Notes: generated by a model from the sequence alone, not told the origin. A stretch of 64,000 nt of DNA from Falsiruegeria litorea R37 (GCF_900172225.1 NZ_FWFO01000007.1:38908-102907), one strand, 5' to 3'. Shown: positions 8,676 through 17,965, counted from the stretch's first letter. Numbers and translations: made by a program.

Positions 8676-8693
8676 TTCTTTCATTATCTGCCC

Positions 8694-9521
8694 ATGAACA
8701 TTTCGGCGATCCAAACCTTTTTGAGCGTTGTGCGCACCCGGAACCTGAACCGGGCGGCAGAAGAGATGAATGTGACCCAGTCCGCCGTATCGGCCCGGCT
8801 GGACGGGTTGGAGCAGGCGCTTGGAGCGCAGTTGCTGATCCGGTCGCGGAAAGGGGCGACGCTCACGAAAGAGGGTTTTACCTTTCTCGAGCAGGCCCAA
8901 GTTATCGCCCGCAGTTGGGATAACGCTCGCACCAGGATCAGTCTGCCCCATGGCGTGACAACCGTATTCAGCTTGGCCTGCGACCCTGGGCTGTGGACAG
9001 GGCTGGGGCAGGATTGGGCTGACACCATTCGCGTGCGTCACCCCGACACCGCGCTTGAGGTTTGGACAGCTCAGACCTCGAACGCGCAGTCCTGGTTACA
9101 AAGCGGCATGTGCGATGCAGCATTGCTCACCGAGCCGCTGACCGGGCCACAGGTCGTGAGCAGGCCATTTGCAACCTGCAATTTAATCCAGGTCTCCAGC
9201 CGCCCTCGCAAGGCTGTTGAATGGCATCCGGACTATATTTATGTCGACTACGGCGCATCTGTCCGCGCCCAACATACCGAGAATTGGCCGAGCGACGAGT
9301 CCGCGTCCGTCTCGTTTTCCAATCCAGATTGGGCGATGTCGCACCTTTTGAAACAGGGGGGATCTGCCTATCTCCCTGAGCAAATGACCACAGATCTTTT
9401 GACAGACGGCGCCTTGCATCGCGTCGAAAATGCGCCCCCTTTCCAACGCCAAAGTCACCTAACCTGGCGCAAGGATCGCGAAACCAGATTTCCCTGGCTC
9501 CCCCATGACATCGATATCTGA
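8694..9521 (+). CDS. LysR family transcriptional regulator
   Basis: 275 aa. The N-terminal winged helix-turn-helix is clear (IQTFLSVVRTRNLNRAAEEM, then NVTQSAVSARLDGLEQALGA). The effector domain is weakly conserved and somewhat short, ending soon after RKDRETRFPW. Divergent orientation from the luciferase-like/tautomerase/hydrolase operon and the dyad at 8645-8675 indicate that it controls that operon and probably itself. The inducer cannot be predicted. Confidence 0.87.
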   Translation: MNISAIQTFLSVVRTRNLNRAAEEMNVTQSAVSARLDGLEQALGAQLLIRSRKGATLTKEGFTFLEQAQVIARSWDNARTRISLPHGVTTVFSLACDPGLWTGLGQDWADTIRVRHPDTALEVWTAQTSNAQSWLQSGMCDAALLTEPLTGPQVVSRPFATCNLIQVSSRPRKAVEWHPDYIYVDYGASVRAQHTENWPSDESASVSFSNPDWAMSHLLKQGGSAYLPEQMTTDLLTDGALHRVENAPPFQRQSHLTWRKDRETRFPWLPHDIDI

Positions 9522-9627
9522 TCTGCTGCTGCATTCCTTTGTAGAATGATCTGCATTCTCTGTTTCGGTCTTTCCCCTGACTTTTCTCCGCGCGATGCTG
9601 GCCCAAACTACAATGCGGGAATGACTT

Positions 9628-10713
9628 GTGGATAGACATGTGCTGGCCCTGGGCGGCGATGGGATCGGTCCGGAAATCTTGGAACAGGGTCTGCGGGTGG
9701 CGCGTCACCAGGCCAGGCATGCGGGCATTGACCTGCAGGTTGAGCACGGGTTGTTGCATGGGGCGTCATGGGACGTTCATGGCAGTTTTTGCACGCACGA
9801 GGTACTGCAAAAGGCGCGCAGGTCAGATGCGTTACTTGTTGGGGCAGTGGGCGGACCCAAATGGGATAACATTGGCGTGCCTGGTGGAGCAGAATGCCAG
9901 GATGGGTTGATGTACCTGCGATATCACCTGCAGACCTATCTGGGTCTGCGTCCGTCCCGCGCCCGTGTTCCGTTGATGCATCGTTCACCGCTTCGCCGCG
10001 ACATAGTTGATGGAGCGGACGTTCTGATCCTGCGCGAGATGTGCGGCGGCGCGATGTTTGCCTCAGAGCGCGGACAGCGGCAGATCAACGGCCTGCGTCA
10101 GGGTTATGACCTGACCGCCTATGACGAGGGCGAGGTTACGCGCTTTGCCCATGGCGGCTTTCAGCTGGCAGCGCAACGGCGCGGAAGGCTGGTCAGCTGC
10201 GACAAATCCAACGTGATGGAAAGCTACAAACTCTGGCGCGACGTGGTAAGCGACGTGGCGCGCGATTATCCCGATGTCGAGTTTGAAAACATGTTTGCGG
10301 ACAATTGCGCCTATCAATTGATGATGCGGCCGGGTGACTTCGACGTGGTGATCGGCTGCAATCAATTGGGGGACGTGCTCAGCGATCTGACAGCAGTCTA
10401 TGCCGGATCGCTTGGCATGTTACCTTCGGCTTCGCTCAGCGCGAACCCCGACCAGGGGCAGGTATTTGGCATGTACGAAAGCACCGCCGGGTCGGCGCCC
10501 GATATTGTCGGACAGGGTATAGCCAACCCCGTCGGTACCATCCTGTCGGTCGGCATGATGTTCACCTATAGCTTTGGCCTGCCCCGGATCGAACAGCGGA
10601 TTGAGGCCGCCGTAGATGCCGTGTTGACCCAAGGCGTAATGACACCCGATTTGGGGGGAGCCGCGAACACGGTTGAAATGACCGACGCCATCTTGGAAAT
10701 GCTTGAGGCATGA
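9628..10713 (+). CDS. 3-isopropylmalate dehydrogenase-like enzyme lacking the usual catalytic Tyr
   Basis: 361 aa, almost the length of LeuB (about 360), with the beta-decarboxylating dehydrogenase motifs GDGIGPE (10-16), LREMCGG (135-141), DKSNV with Lys193, the metal-binding GDVLSDLTA region and the NAD-binding stretch STAGSAPDIVGQGIANP. The residue normally Tyr in LeuB (GGxYF) is Met143 here (GGAMF), so it is likely a divergent paralogue with another substrate or weak activity. The GTG start is dictated by stops in the other frames and a GGGA just upstream. It follows the LysR gene by about 106 bases on the same strand. Confidence 0.8.
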   Translation: MDRHVLALGGDGIGPEILEQGLRVARHQARHAGIDLQVEHGLLHGASWDVHGSFCTHEVLQKARRSDALLVGAVGGPKWDNIGVPGGAECQDGLMYLRYHLQTYLGLRPSRARVPLMHRSPLRRDIVDGADVLILREMCGGAMFASERGQRQINGLRQGYDLTAYDEGEVTRFAHGGFQLAAQRRGRLVSCDKSNVMESYKLWRDVVSDVARDYPDVEFENMFADNCAYQLMMRPGDFDVVIGCNQLGDVLSDLTAVYAGSLGMLPSASLSANPDQGQVFGMYESTAGSAPDIVGQGIANPVGTILSVGMMFTYSFGLPRIEQRIEAAVDAVLTQGVMTPDLGGAANTVEMTDAILEMLEA

Positions 10714-10827
10714 ATGGCTAGACTAAGTCACAGCCGGAAGCAGATCGGCCGGGTGTGTTCTGGCCGCGCAAACGCAAGCAGCGGATGCAACAAGAGTAAT
10801 CAAGGTCGGGTATTGGATATGTCATCA

Positions 10828-10863
10828 TAGCATAGCACCAGGTGGCCACCTGGAGCTATGCTA
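10828..10863. terminator. Large near-perfect palindrome between convergent genes, probable bidirectional terminator
   Basis: A 36-base dyad: 9 outer pairs, one A-A mismatch, then the perfect 16-base palindrome CCAGGTGGCCACCTGG. It lies between the 3' ends of the isopropylmalate-dehydrogenase-like gene (plus) and the UPF0261 gene (minus). There is no U-tract on either side, so intrinsic termination is not certain; RNA 3'-end stabilisation is an alternative. Confidence 0.5.
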
Positions 10864-10910
10864 ACGCGACTGAAGCCTGTGTCCGTTCAATGGCTTTTGG
10901 GGTCAGGCCC

Positions 10911-12149
10911 CTAGGAGCCGACGCTTACAGTACCATCATCCACCCAGGCATCAAAAACACGAAGGACAGCTTCGCAAAACTCTGCGTCGTTGATGTGGGC
11001 ATCCACCTCGGTTGTTGGAACCACCCCAGGCATCATTTTACGCACCTCGTCGACCATGTCTGCAAGCGCTTCCGGTGCGTAGGCTTCTTCACCCTCTTTG
11101 TCCCAGGCCTCAACGCCTTGGGTCGGCAAGAAGAAATGAACCGGACCGGTTGCAGCACCTAGCCGGTTGGCCAGTTCTCGCACCCAGGCCCGACGCTCGC
11201 CGCCACTAAAAACCGAGCTTTTGATCAGCCGATTGTGTTCGTGAAACGGGCGATCGGCATAAGCCTCGGGTATCTCTTGCCAACCTGCAAAATCCAGCAA
11301 ATCCAATGCCCCAGGTGCCACCATCTGGGGGGTGCCCACGCGCCCCGCATTTGTCACCCGGTCCTCACCGCTCGAGACAACCGATCCGGCCATGAGGTTG
11401 CCAAACTCCTGCATGCAAAAGTCCATGACGCAGGCAAAAGCCCCTTCGCCTGCCAGTTTCTCAAACGCCATGCCCCCCATGCCGGTAGAGTGGAATACGG
11501 CCACTTCGAATCCTCGCTCTTCCAGCGCAGGTTTGAGAGTTTTCATATAACGAAGACAGGATGAGCCCAAACTGGTCATCCCAATAAGGGGTTTGCTCCG
11601 GTCCGGCGCAATGGCTGCTTTGGTGGCCCCGACCACAGCACCAGCTGCTTGGCTGAGAGAGGATCTGCAGATTGAGTTCATGCCGTAAAGCCCCCCGGCC
11701 CAGAGGATCATCTGGATGTCCGGCGCCAAACGGTGCGGCGGGATCAAAGGAGAGAAGCTGACGGTTGAGACGATGTATTTCGGCACCCCCATGGGCAACG
11801 CCTGCGCACAGTCAAGTGCCAGATCGGTGCCCATCGTCCCACCGTTGGCCAGCATCCCATCGAACCGACCTGCGGTATGGGCCTGGGCCACAACCTTGGC
11901 TGCGCCTGCCGACATCACGCGGAACGCCTTGTTCTCGTCCCCAAGTGCGATCACTTCATCGATTGTCATGCCCCCGGCGGCAGCCACGTCGTGTTTTGAG
12001 ATGTCGGTTGGCGTCTTCGGATCACCCAGAACGGAAACATCCATCGTCAACACCTGGGCGCCCTGTTCGCGAACCGCCTGTTCGATGAACCGCATTTCGG
12101 GTTCTTTTGTGTCATAGGTGCCGATCAACAAAATTGTCTTGGTTGTCAT
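10911..12149 (-). CDS. Tm-1-like ATP-binding protein, UPF0261 family
   Basis: 412-aa protein of the UPF0261/Tm-1 N-terminal family, named after the plant virus-resistance protein. It has ILLIGTYDTKEPEMRFIEQA at the N terminus, the Gly-rich NGGTMGTDLAL segment (about 107-117), MILWAGGLYGMNSICR, and GMGGMAFEKLAGEGAF. Bacterial function is unknown. The ATG at 12149 is preferred over one at 12164 because GGGAGGGA lies just before it and would otherwise be inside the gene. It is last in the TTT-transporter/kinase/phospho-lyase operon, one base after the kinase stop, so a role in the same pathway is likely. Confidence 0.85.
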   Translation of the reverse strand: MTTKTILLIGTYDTKEPEMRFIEQAVREQGAQVLTMDVSVLGDPKTPTDISKHDVAAAGGMTIDEVIALGDENKAFRVMSAGAAKVVAQAHTAGRFDGMLANGGTMGTDLALDCAQALPMGVPKYIVSTVSFSPLIPPHRLAPDIQMILWAGGLYGMNSICRSSLSQAAGAVVGATKAAIAPDRSKPLIGMTSLGSSCLRYMKTLKPALEERGFEVAVFHSTGMGGMAFEKLAGEGAFACVMDFCMQEFGNLMAGSVVSSGEDRVTNAGRVGTPQMVAPGALDLLDFAGWQEIPEAYADRPFHEHNRLIKSSVFSGGERRAWVRELANRLGAATGPVHFFLPTQGVEAWDKEGEEAYAPEALADMVDEVRKMMPGVVPTTEVDAHINDAEFCEAVLRVFDAWVDDGTVSVGS

Positions 12150-12150
12150 C

Positions 12151-13104
12151 TCATCCCTCCCCATGTGCCGACCGGTTCAGGTATTCTGACACAACGGTTC
12201 TGGCTGTTTCGATAAATCGTGTGTTGCGCGCGGGCCCGCCCTCTTCACTCAGACGAAGTGTTATCCAACCCACGTAAGTGACCGCGCGAAGCGACAAAAA
12301 GAGGTCTAGCAACGCAGTGTCGATGTCCCGTTCCTGACGGTATCCGTCCAGCAATGCGTCCTTGAGCAATGGGTAATCCGGCTCGTTCAAATTCTTGACC
12401 AATGCGGTCGCAATGTCGAACAGCCGAAAGCCAAAGCCCGCATCGTCAAAGTCGATGAAACGCACGTTCTGGCCGTCTGTCATGATGTTCTCCCGCACAA
12501 GATCGGCGTGAATCAGACCATAGTCCAGCGATGCCTCCATTTGTGCGAGGTCTGTGTTGGCCACCCGTCGGTATCTTGTCAGCAGTTCGCTGTCGTCACC
12601 GGTCAAGGTTGGATTTTCCCAGAACCGACCCCAAAGCGGGGCATCCCCCAACAGGCCCGCACGATCCCAGGACCACCGCGAAAACGCCGCAGGTGGGGTC
12701 CACCTATCGCTTGCTCGATGAAACCGGGCCATTTCTCGCCCAATTGCGCGGAACACGGCCGGGCTGTCCGAATGATCAATCCCGGCTGAGGTCGACCCAA
12801 GGGGGCGTCCCGGCAGCCAGCTTAGGACGTCAACTTGGATGCCGTCGACCGTGTGCAAATTCTGCCCGTCCAAGGCGGCCAAAGGTGTCGGCACCCCGAT
12901 CCCATCCCCCCCGAGAGCCGAAAGCCATGCCAATTCGGACTGCAAAGCCGCGTTCGAGTGCAGTCCACGTCGGTGCAGGCGCAGCGCAAAGGAGGTATCC
13001 TCTCGATCCACGCGGTAAACGTGGTTCTCACGCGTCGCAATCAAGGTCACCTGAGAACCCGAAAGCCCCCACAGCTCCAGCGCCTGGTCCACTACGCCGC
13101 TCAT
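12151..13104 (-). CDS. APH-fold small-molecule kinase (hydroxylysine/homoserine kinase-like)
   Basis: 317-aa aminoglycoside-phosphotransferase-fold kinase. The catalytic loop LIHADLVRENIM (about residue 210) and the metal-binding FIDFDDAGFG are intact, as is the N-terminal nucleotide region ENHVYRVD with a conserved ALRLHRRG strand. The family includes hydroxylysine kinase, homoserine kinase and choline kinase-like enzymes. It overlaps the class III PLP enzyme gene by 4 bases. Paired kinase and phospho-lyase genes act in sequence in animals (hydroxylysine kinase with 5-phosphohydroxylysine phospho-lyase), so I infer phosphorylation of a hydroxyl on an amine substrate. Confidence 0.8.
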   Translation of the reverse strand: MSGVVDQALELWGLSGSQVTLIATRENHVYRVDREDTSFALRLHRRGLHSNAALQSELAWLSALGGDGIGVPTPLAALDGQNLHTVDGIQVDVLSWLPGRPLGSTSAGIDHSDSPAVFRAIGREMARFHRASDRWTPPAAFSRWSWDRAGLLGDAPLWGRFWENPTLTGDDSELLTRYRRVANTDLAQMEASLDYGLIHADLVRENIMTDGQNVRFIDFDDAGFGFRLFDIATALVKNLNEPDYPLLKDALLDGYRQERDIDTALLDLFLSLRAVTYVGWITLRLSEEGGPARNTRFIETARTVVSEYLNRSAHGEG

Positions 13105-14396
13105 CGGATAACGGGTGTTGCTGCCAGAACCTCGTCCAGCGTGTCGATCAACAGGTCCGCGTTTTCGATGGAAAACGGCATGGGCGGGCGGATCTTGAGC
13201 GCGTTTTTGTGGCGCCCTAGCTTGGACAGGATGATCCCCTTGTGCCTGAGCGCGTTGATCACCCTGTCGGTGTAATCGCTGGCGGGGTCTTTGCTGTCTC
13301 GGTCCGTCACCATCTCGGCCCCGAATATCAGGCCAGAGCCGCGCACATCGCCAATCACCTCGTGCTTTTCCGCAAGCTGACCCAAACGCCGGCGCGCGTG
13401 TTCGCCAACGGTTTTGGCATTGGCGAGCAGTCTTTTATCCTCAATCTCCTCCAACACGGCCATGGCTGCGGCGCAGGACACCGGGTTGCCACCGAAGGTG
13501 TTGAAGTAACGATACCCTTTGCGAAAGGTCACCAAAATCTCGGACCGGGTCACAACCCCACCCACCGGATGACCGTTTCCCATGGGTTTGCCCAAGGTAA
13601 TGATGTCCGGAACCACGCCCATTTTCTGATGCGCCCATAGATGGGTGCCGGTGCGGCCAAAGCCAGATTGCACCTCATCACAAATCAGCAACCCGCCCGC
13701 CTTGCGCACGACCTCGGCTACGGGTTTGAGCCAACCATCGGGGTGATCCGGGAACCCTTCGTTCAGGAAATACGGGCAGATGATCAACGCGGCAAAGCCA
13801 ACGCCTGATGTCTCATGCGCTTGGATCTGCTCGGCAACCGCCTCGGCAAACTTGGTTCCGTCCGGGTCCGGATTTCGATAGCTGTCGGGCGCCTCAACAA
13901 AGCGAAAGAACTGATCCAGTCCAAAACCCACTGTTGGCACGTTCGAGCGGCTCAGTTGACTGACCAAAGACGTATTGCCGTGATAGGTCGCGTCCGTAGC
14001 GATGATGCCGCGTTTGCCGGTCATCCCTTCGGCCATCCGCAGGGCAATGTCGTTCGCCTCGGACCCGGTGCAGGTCAGGATCGCAGTGTCAAGCGCGGCG
14101 TCCATCGTGCCGGTCAGCTTTTCGACATATTCCAGAATGCCATCGTGCAGATACCGCGTGTGGGTGTTCAGCGTTGCCGCCTGACGGCAGATCGCCTCGA
14201 CCACGCGCGGATTGCAATGACCCACATGGGGCACGTTATTGTAGCAATCCAGATACTTGCGTCCATCCGCATCCCACAGCCAGACGCCTTCGCCGCGGAC
14301 CACATGCAGGGGTTCGTCGTAAAAGGTCGATACGTTCGGCCCCAAAAGACGGGCGCGACTTTCGATCAACTCGGAGGATTTCGCAGGCAGGCTCAT
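13101..14396 (-). CDS. Class III PLP enzyme of the ethanolamine-phosphate/phosphohydroxylysine phospho-lyase type
   Basis: 431-aa fold-type I PLP enzyme. The Schiff-base Lys is Lys270 in ITLGKPMGNGHPVGGVVT and the PLP Asp is in LICDEVQSGFGRTG. Segments YNNVPHVGHCNPRVVEA (52-68) and TGSEANDIALRMA (110-122) resemble the mammalian AGXT2L1/AGXT2L2 phospho-lyases more than ordinary omega-transaminases. Those enzymes remove both phosphate and ammonia from an amino-alcohol phosphate to give an aldehyde. The overlapping kinase gene upstream in the pathway and the aldehyde dehydrogenase 15 bases away fit that reaction. A plain transaminase remains possible. Confidence 0.8.
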   Translation of the reverse strand: MSLPAKSSELIESRARLLGPNVSTFYDEPLHVVRGEGVWLWDADGRKYLDCYNNVPHVGHCNPRVVEAICRQAATLNTHTRYLHDGILEYVEKLTGTMDAALDTAILTCTGSEANDIALRMAEGMTGKRGIIATDATYHGNTSLVSQLSRSNVPTVGFGLDQFFRFVEAPDSYRNPDPDGTKFAEAVAEQIQAHETSGVGFAALIICPYFLNEGFPDHPDGWLKPVAEVVRKAGGLLICDEVQSGFGRTGTHLWAHQKMGVVPDIITLGKPMGNGHPVGGVVTRSEILVTFRKGYRYFNTFGGNPVSCAAAMAVLEEIEDKRLLANAKTVGEHARRRLGQLAEKHEVIGDVRGSGLIFGAEMVTDRDSKDPASDYTDRVINALRHKGIILSKLGRHKNALKIRPPMPFSIENADLLIDTLDEVLAATPVIR

Positions 14397-14411
14397 CGGT
14401 TCATCCCTTGG

Positions 14412-15896
14412 TCAGAGTTTGATCCACGCGGTTTTGAGGTCGGTGTATTTCTCCAGCGCATGCAGCGACTTGTCGTGGCCGTTGCCCGACTGACCAACAC
14501 CGCCCAGTGGCACTGTCAAGTCCGCCCCGCCATAGGTGTTCACATGCACAACGCCGGCCCGAATGCCCGCGATCATGCGATGCGCACGACCCAAGTTTGC
14601 AGTCCAGACACCCCCCGCCAAACCATAGACAGTGGCATTGGCCAGACGGATCGCATCGGCTTCGTCGGTGAAGGGTGTTACCGCCAAAACGGGACCAAAG
14701 ACCTCGCTTTGAAAAAGGGTGTCGGTTTCCTTGACCCCGGCCATAACCGTGGGCGCCATGTAATAGCCGCCGGTCTCGGTCAGAATACGGTCCCCGCCGG
14801 TGCGCCGCTCGGCGCCTTCGCCTTCGGCTTTGGTGACAAACCGCAGGTTCGCCTCAAGCTCGGGCAGGCTGTGGACCGCGCCAATCTGGCTGCTAAGGTT
14901 CAGCGGATCGCCAACCTTGAAGGCCTCGGCATGGCGGGTGATTTCGGCCACAAAATCCTCATAAATGTCCTGCTGCACCAAAAGCCGAGAGCCTGCAACG
15001 CAGACCTGACCCGAGTTCCGGAAGATGCCAGCAGCTGAAACCTTGGCCGCCTCAGCCAGATCAGGCGCGTCGGCAAAGACGATGTTGGCGGATTTGCCGC
15101 CAAGTTCCAGATAGCAGCGTTTCAGGTTGGACCGCGCGGAATATTCCAGCAACCGTCGCCCCGTCGGGCCGGATCCTGTGAACACCATGATGTCGACATC
15201 CATCGATAGCGCCAGCGCCTCACCCACCACCGCACCGCGCCCGGTGACCACGTTGAAGACGCCATCGGGCACGCCGGCCTCTGCCGCCAACTCTGCGATC
15301 TTGAGCAGGCTGAGCGACGCGGTCTCGGACGGTTTCAACACCACCGAATTGCCCATGGCGAGCGCGGGCGCGATCTTCCAGCTGCCGATCATAAGGGGGA
15401 AATTCCACGGCACGATGGCACCCACCACGCCTACAGGCGCATGGTGAATCAGGCCCAGCACATCCTCGCTCGTTGGCGCCACCTGACCATAGTGCTTGTC
15501 GATGGCTTCGGCGTAGTAGCGGAATGTGGCGGCGGCTGAATAAGCTTCGGCCTTCAGCGCCATGTTGATCTCGGTCCCATTGTCGCGCACGCCCAGAACA
15601 GCCAGTTCCAGCGCGCGGCTCTCGATCAGGTCGGCCAGTTTCAACAGCACGTTCTTACGTCCAGCAGGGGCCATGCGCGACCAGCGGCCATCCTCAAATG
15701 CCACCCGCGCAGCGCGAACAGCTGCATCCACATCCGCCAAACTGCCATCTGCAATCTGGGTCAGCGGCTGGCCATCGATGGGGGACAACACCTCCATCTG
15801 TGCACCCGTTTCACCGGAATGGTATTCGCCGTTGATAAAGTGACCGCGCGGAGCGACGGCCTGCGCCCGCAGCGCATCAATCGAAGGTTGATCCAT
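14412..15896 (-). CDS. NAD(P)-dependent aldehyde dehydrogenase
   Basis: 494-aa aldehyde dehydrogenase with the catalytic pair Glu264 (LELGGKSA) and Cys299 (NSGQVCV), the cofactor segment IVPWNFPLMIGSWKIAPALA (161-180) and FTGSGPTGR (239-247). Length and motifs are normal, so it should be active. It lies between tctA (4-base gap) and the phospho-lyase-type gene, so its likely substrate is the aldehyde made by that enzyme, for instance 2-aminoadipate semialdehyde or a similar amino-aldehyde. Exact substrate unknown. Confidence 0.9.
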   Translation of the reverse strand: MDQPSIDALRAQAVAPRGHFINGEYHSGETGAQMEVLSPIDGQPLTQIADGSLADVDAAVRAARVAFEDGRWSRMAPAGRKNVLLKLADLIESRALELAVLGVRDNGTEINMALKAEAYSAAATFRYYAEAIDKHYGQVAPTSEDVLGLIHHAPVGVVGAIVPWNFPLMIGSWKIAPALAMGNSVVLKPSETASLSLLKIAELAAEAGVPDGVFNVVTGRGAVVGEALALSMDVDIMVFTGSGPTGRRLLEYSARSNLKRCYLELGGKSANIVFADAPDLAEAAKVSAAGIFRNSGQVCVAGSRLLVQQDIYEDFVAEITRHAEAFKVGDPLNLSSQIGAVHSLPELEANLRFVTKAEGEGAERRTGGDRILTETGGYYMAPTVMAGVKETDTLFQSEVFGPVLAVTPFTDEADAIRLANATVYGLAGGVWTANLGRAHRMIAGIRAGVVHVNTYGGADLTVPLGGVGQSGNGHDKSLHALEKYTDLKTAWIKL

Positions 15897-15900
15897 CGGA

Positions 15901-17421
15901 TTATCCTTGTTGTGTCGTGTCTTCGTCGCCCAAGGGCTGTGGTTTCAGGCGATCGCGGTGCTCTTGCACCAGTGTGCGAATGTGCAGTGCGATGATCAGC
16001 AAGATCATCACGAACAGGATTGCGGCGATTGGCCTGTCGATGAAATCAAGCGGGGATTTGACGCGCGCCATCGCGCTGCGCAGTTTGACCTCCATGATGC
16101 CACCCAGAACCATGCCCAGGATGATCGGTACGATCGGCAGGTTCAGGCGTTTCAAAATCAATCCGAACACCCCGAACCCGGCTGCAATCGCACAATCGGT
16201 GACCGAGTTGCGCAGGCTGAACACGCCGACAAACGACAGGGTCAGGATCATCACACCCAAAAACCGCGTCGGGATCTGGATGATCTTGAGCAGCAAGTTG
16301 GTCGAGAACAGCAGGAATACCAACACGATCACATTGAGCAAGATCAGCGCCATGTATAGCGCCATGACAAAGTCCATCTGATCAGCAAAGAGCTGCGGAC
16401 CGGGGATCACGTTGTGGACATAGAACACCGACAGCATCATCGCGGTCAGCGCCTCACCCGGAATGCCAAGCGCCAAGAGCGGGATCATCGCGGCACCCGG
16501 TACGGCGTTGTTGGCCGCCTCGGACGCAACCAGCCCCTCGGGTGAACCATCGCCGAACTTGTCGGGGTCTTTCGACGTCTTCTGCGCATAGGTGTAAGAC
16601 AGGAATTGCGACGTGAACTCTCCTGTTCCCGGCACCATTCCCATCAGCACGCCCAAAGATGACGATACTGTTGCGATGCGCTTCAGACCCAACAGCTCTT
16701 TGAGGCCCGCAAATATGTTCCCCTTCACATGCGCCTCGCCGGGGGCATGGTCGCGGTCAACCAGCAGCAACAGCGCTTGGCTGATAGCAAAGAGGCCAAG
16801 AACCACCACGATCAGGTTGATGCCGGACGACAGCCAACTTTGGTCAAAGGTGAAGCGCTTGGTGTACTTGACCGGCTCCAGTCCGACGGTGTTCAAAAAG
16901 ATGCCAAAGCTTGCCAGCATCGCCGCCGAAAACGTCTGTCCACGATGCGCCAGCACGACCAGCAGGATGCCCATGAAGGCGGCCAGGAAAATCTCGCGAC
17001 TGCCGAAATGTGGTGCGATCCAGGCCAGAACCGGCGACAGGATGATCAGGCAAAGGATCGAGAAAATACCGCCAAAGAAAGACGCGGAATAGGCCAGCGA
17101 CAGCGCCCGGTGCCCCTCTCCCCGTTTGGTCATCGGGTAACCGTCATAGGTGGTCAGCGCGTTGACGGCCGTTCCGGGGGTGTTGATCAGAATGGCAGGG
17201 ATCGCCCCGCCGTACATGGATGAGCCGTAGATCCCCAACAGCAGCGTCAGCCCAACGATGGGCTCAAAGGCAAAGGTGGCCGGCAGCAGGATGGCGATGG
17301 CCACAGCCGCGCCCACGCCGGGCAAGGCGCCGATGATCACGCCGCCCACCGATCCGATGATCAGGGCGACAACCACTTGCCATTGGGCCAGGATCGCAAA
17401 ACCGGAGATCAGGTTGTCCAT
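15901..17421 (-). CDS. tctA: Tripartite tricarboxylate transporter large permease TctA
   Basis: 506-aa, about 11-12 membrane segments. The family signature near the N terminus is plain: GALPGVGAAVAIAILLP (32-48) and YGSSMYGGAIPAILINTPGT, with the repeated copy GMVPGTGEFTSQFLSY in the second half. TctA forms the channel of TTT secondary transporters energised by an ion gradient and fed by a periplasmic binding protein. It is preceded by tctB (8-base gap) and tctC and followed by catabolic genes, so it should import the operon's substrate. Confidence 0.93.
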   Translation of the reverse strand: MDNLISGFAILAQWQVVVALIIGSVGGVIIGALPGVGAAVAIAILLPATFAFEPIVGLTLLLGIYGSSMYGGAIPAILINTPGTAVNALTTYDGYPMTKRGEGHRALSLAYSASFFGGIFSILCLIILSPVLAWIAPHFGSREIFLAAFMGILLVVLAHRGQTFSAAMLASFGIFLNTVGLEPVKYTKRFTFDQSWLSSGINLIVVVLGLFAISQALLLLVDRDHAPGEAHVKGNIFAGLKELLGLKRIATVSSSLGVLMGMVPGTGEFTSQFLSYTYAQKTSKDPDKFGDGSPEGLVASEAANNAVPGAAMIPLLALGIPGEALTAMMLSVFYVHNVIPGPQLFADQMDFVMALYMALILLNVIVLVFLLFSTNLLLKIIQIPTRFLGVMILTLSFVGVFSLRNSVTDCAIAAGFGVFGLILKRLNLPIVPIILGMVLGGIMEVKLRSAMARVKSPLDFIDRPIAAILFVMILLIIALHIRTLVQEHRDRLKPQPLGDEDTTQQG

Positions 17422-17428
17422 GAAAACC

Positions 17429-17965
17429 TCACAGGTAAGTCAGGGCAAAGACGCGGATTGAATCCGGCAACTGCTCATAAATTCGTCCCGCCGGGATGTT
17501 GACCTGAAGCAGCGCCCGGAACAGCACGGCCACAACAATAGCGAAGACAACTGAAAGGCTTAGAACGCCAGCCGAGCGAAACCCCGTTCTGATGCTCAAG
17601 AACACAACAAACAGGATCGTTGACGGCAGGTAGCCCAGCCAGGGCACTGCAACCACGTAGATCAGGAAATAGGCGACGTACTCCAGTGAGAGCAGCCAAA
17701 ACCCCACCTCTTTCCAGCGGCCCGGAATACGGGGGGACAGAAAGGAACTCAGCAGGTGCAAGGAGCTGAAGATCACCATGCCCCAGATCGCCACGGTGGG
17801 CCAAAGCGCAGGTTGAGCAAACCACTTGGTGCGTTTCACCACCTTGGTTTCCGTCCCTAGCTGACTGAGAAGGAACAGGGCAAAACCCAGAAAGACCACG
17901 GCAAAGACGATGTCGCCCGGCCGACGATACCGGCGGAACATGTCCTGGAGTGTTTTTGCGATCAT
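17429..17965 (-). CDS. tctB: Tripartite tricarboxylate transporter small permease TctB
   Basis: 178 aa with four or five hydrophobic segments (for example VFAVVFLGFALFLLSQL near residue 20 and VLSLSVVFAIVVAVLFRALL near 140). Its position between tctC and tctA is typical of TctB, which is poorly conserved in sequence. The start MIAKTLQDM at 17965 is chosen because GGGAGGGG precedes it by a normal distance; an upstream in-frame start would place this site inside the gene. Confidence 0.85.
   Translation of the reverse strand: MIAKTLQDMFRRYRRPGDIVFAVVFLGFALFLLSQLGTETKVVKRTKWFAQPALWPTVAIWGMVIFSSLHLLSSFLSPRIPGRWKEVGFWLLSLEYVAYFLIYVVAVPWLGYLPSTILFVVFLSIRTGFRSAGVLSLSVVFAIVVAVLFRALLQVNIPAGRIYEQLPDSIRVFALTYL

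Noticed and set aside
13815..15038. 407-codon open frame on the plus strand
   Set aside because: Antisense to the phospho-lyase-type and aldehyde dehydrogenase genes; no motif, no ribosome binding site of note.
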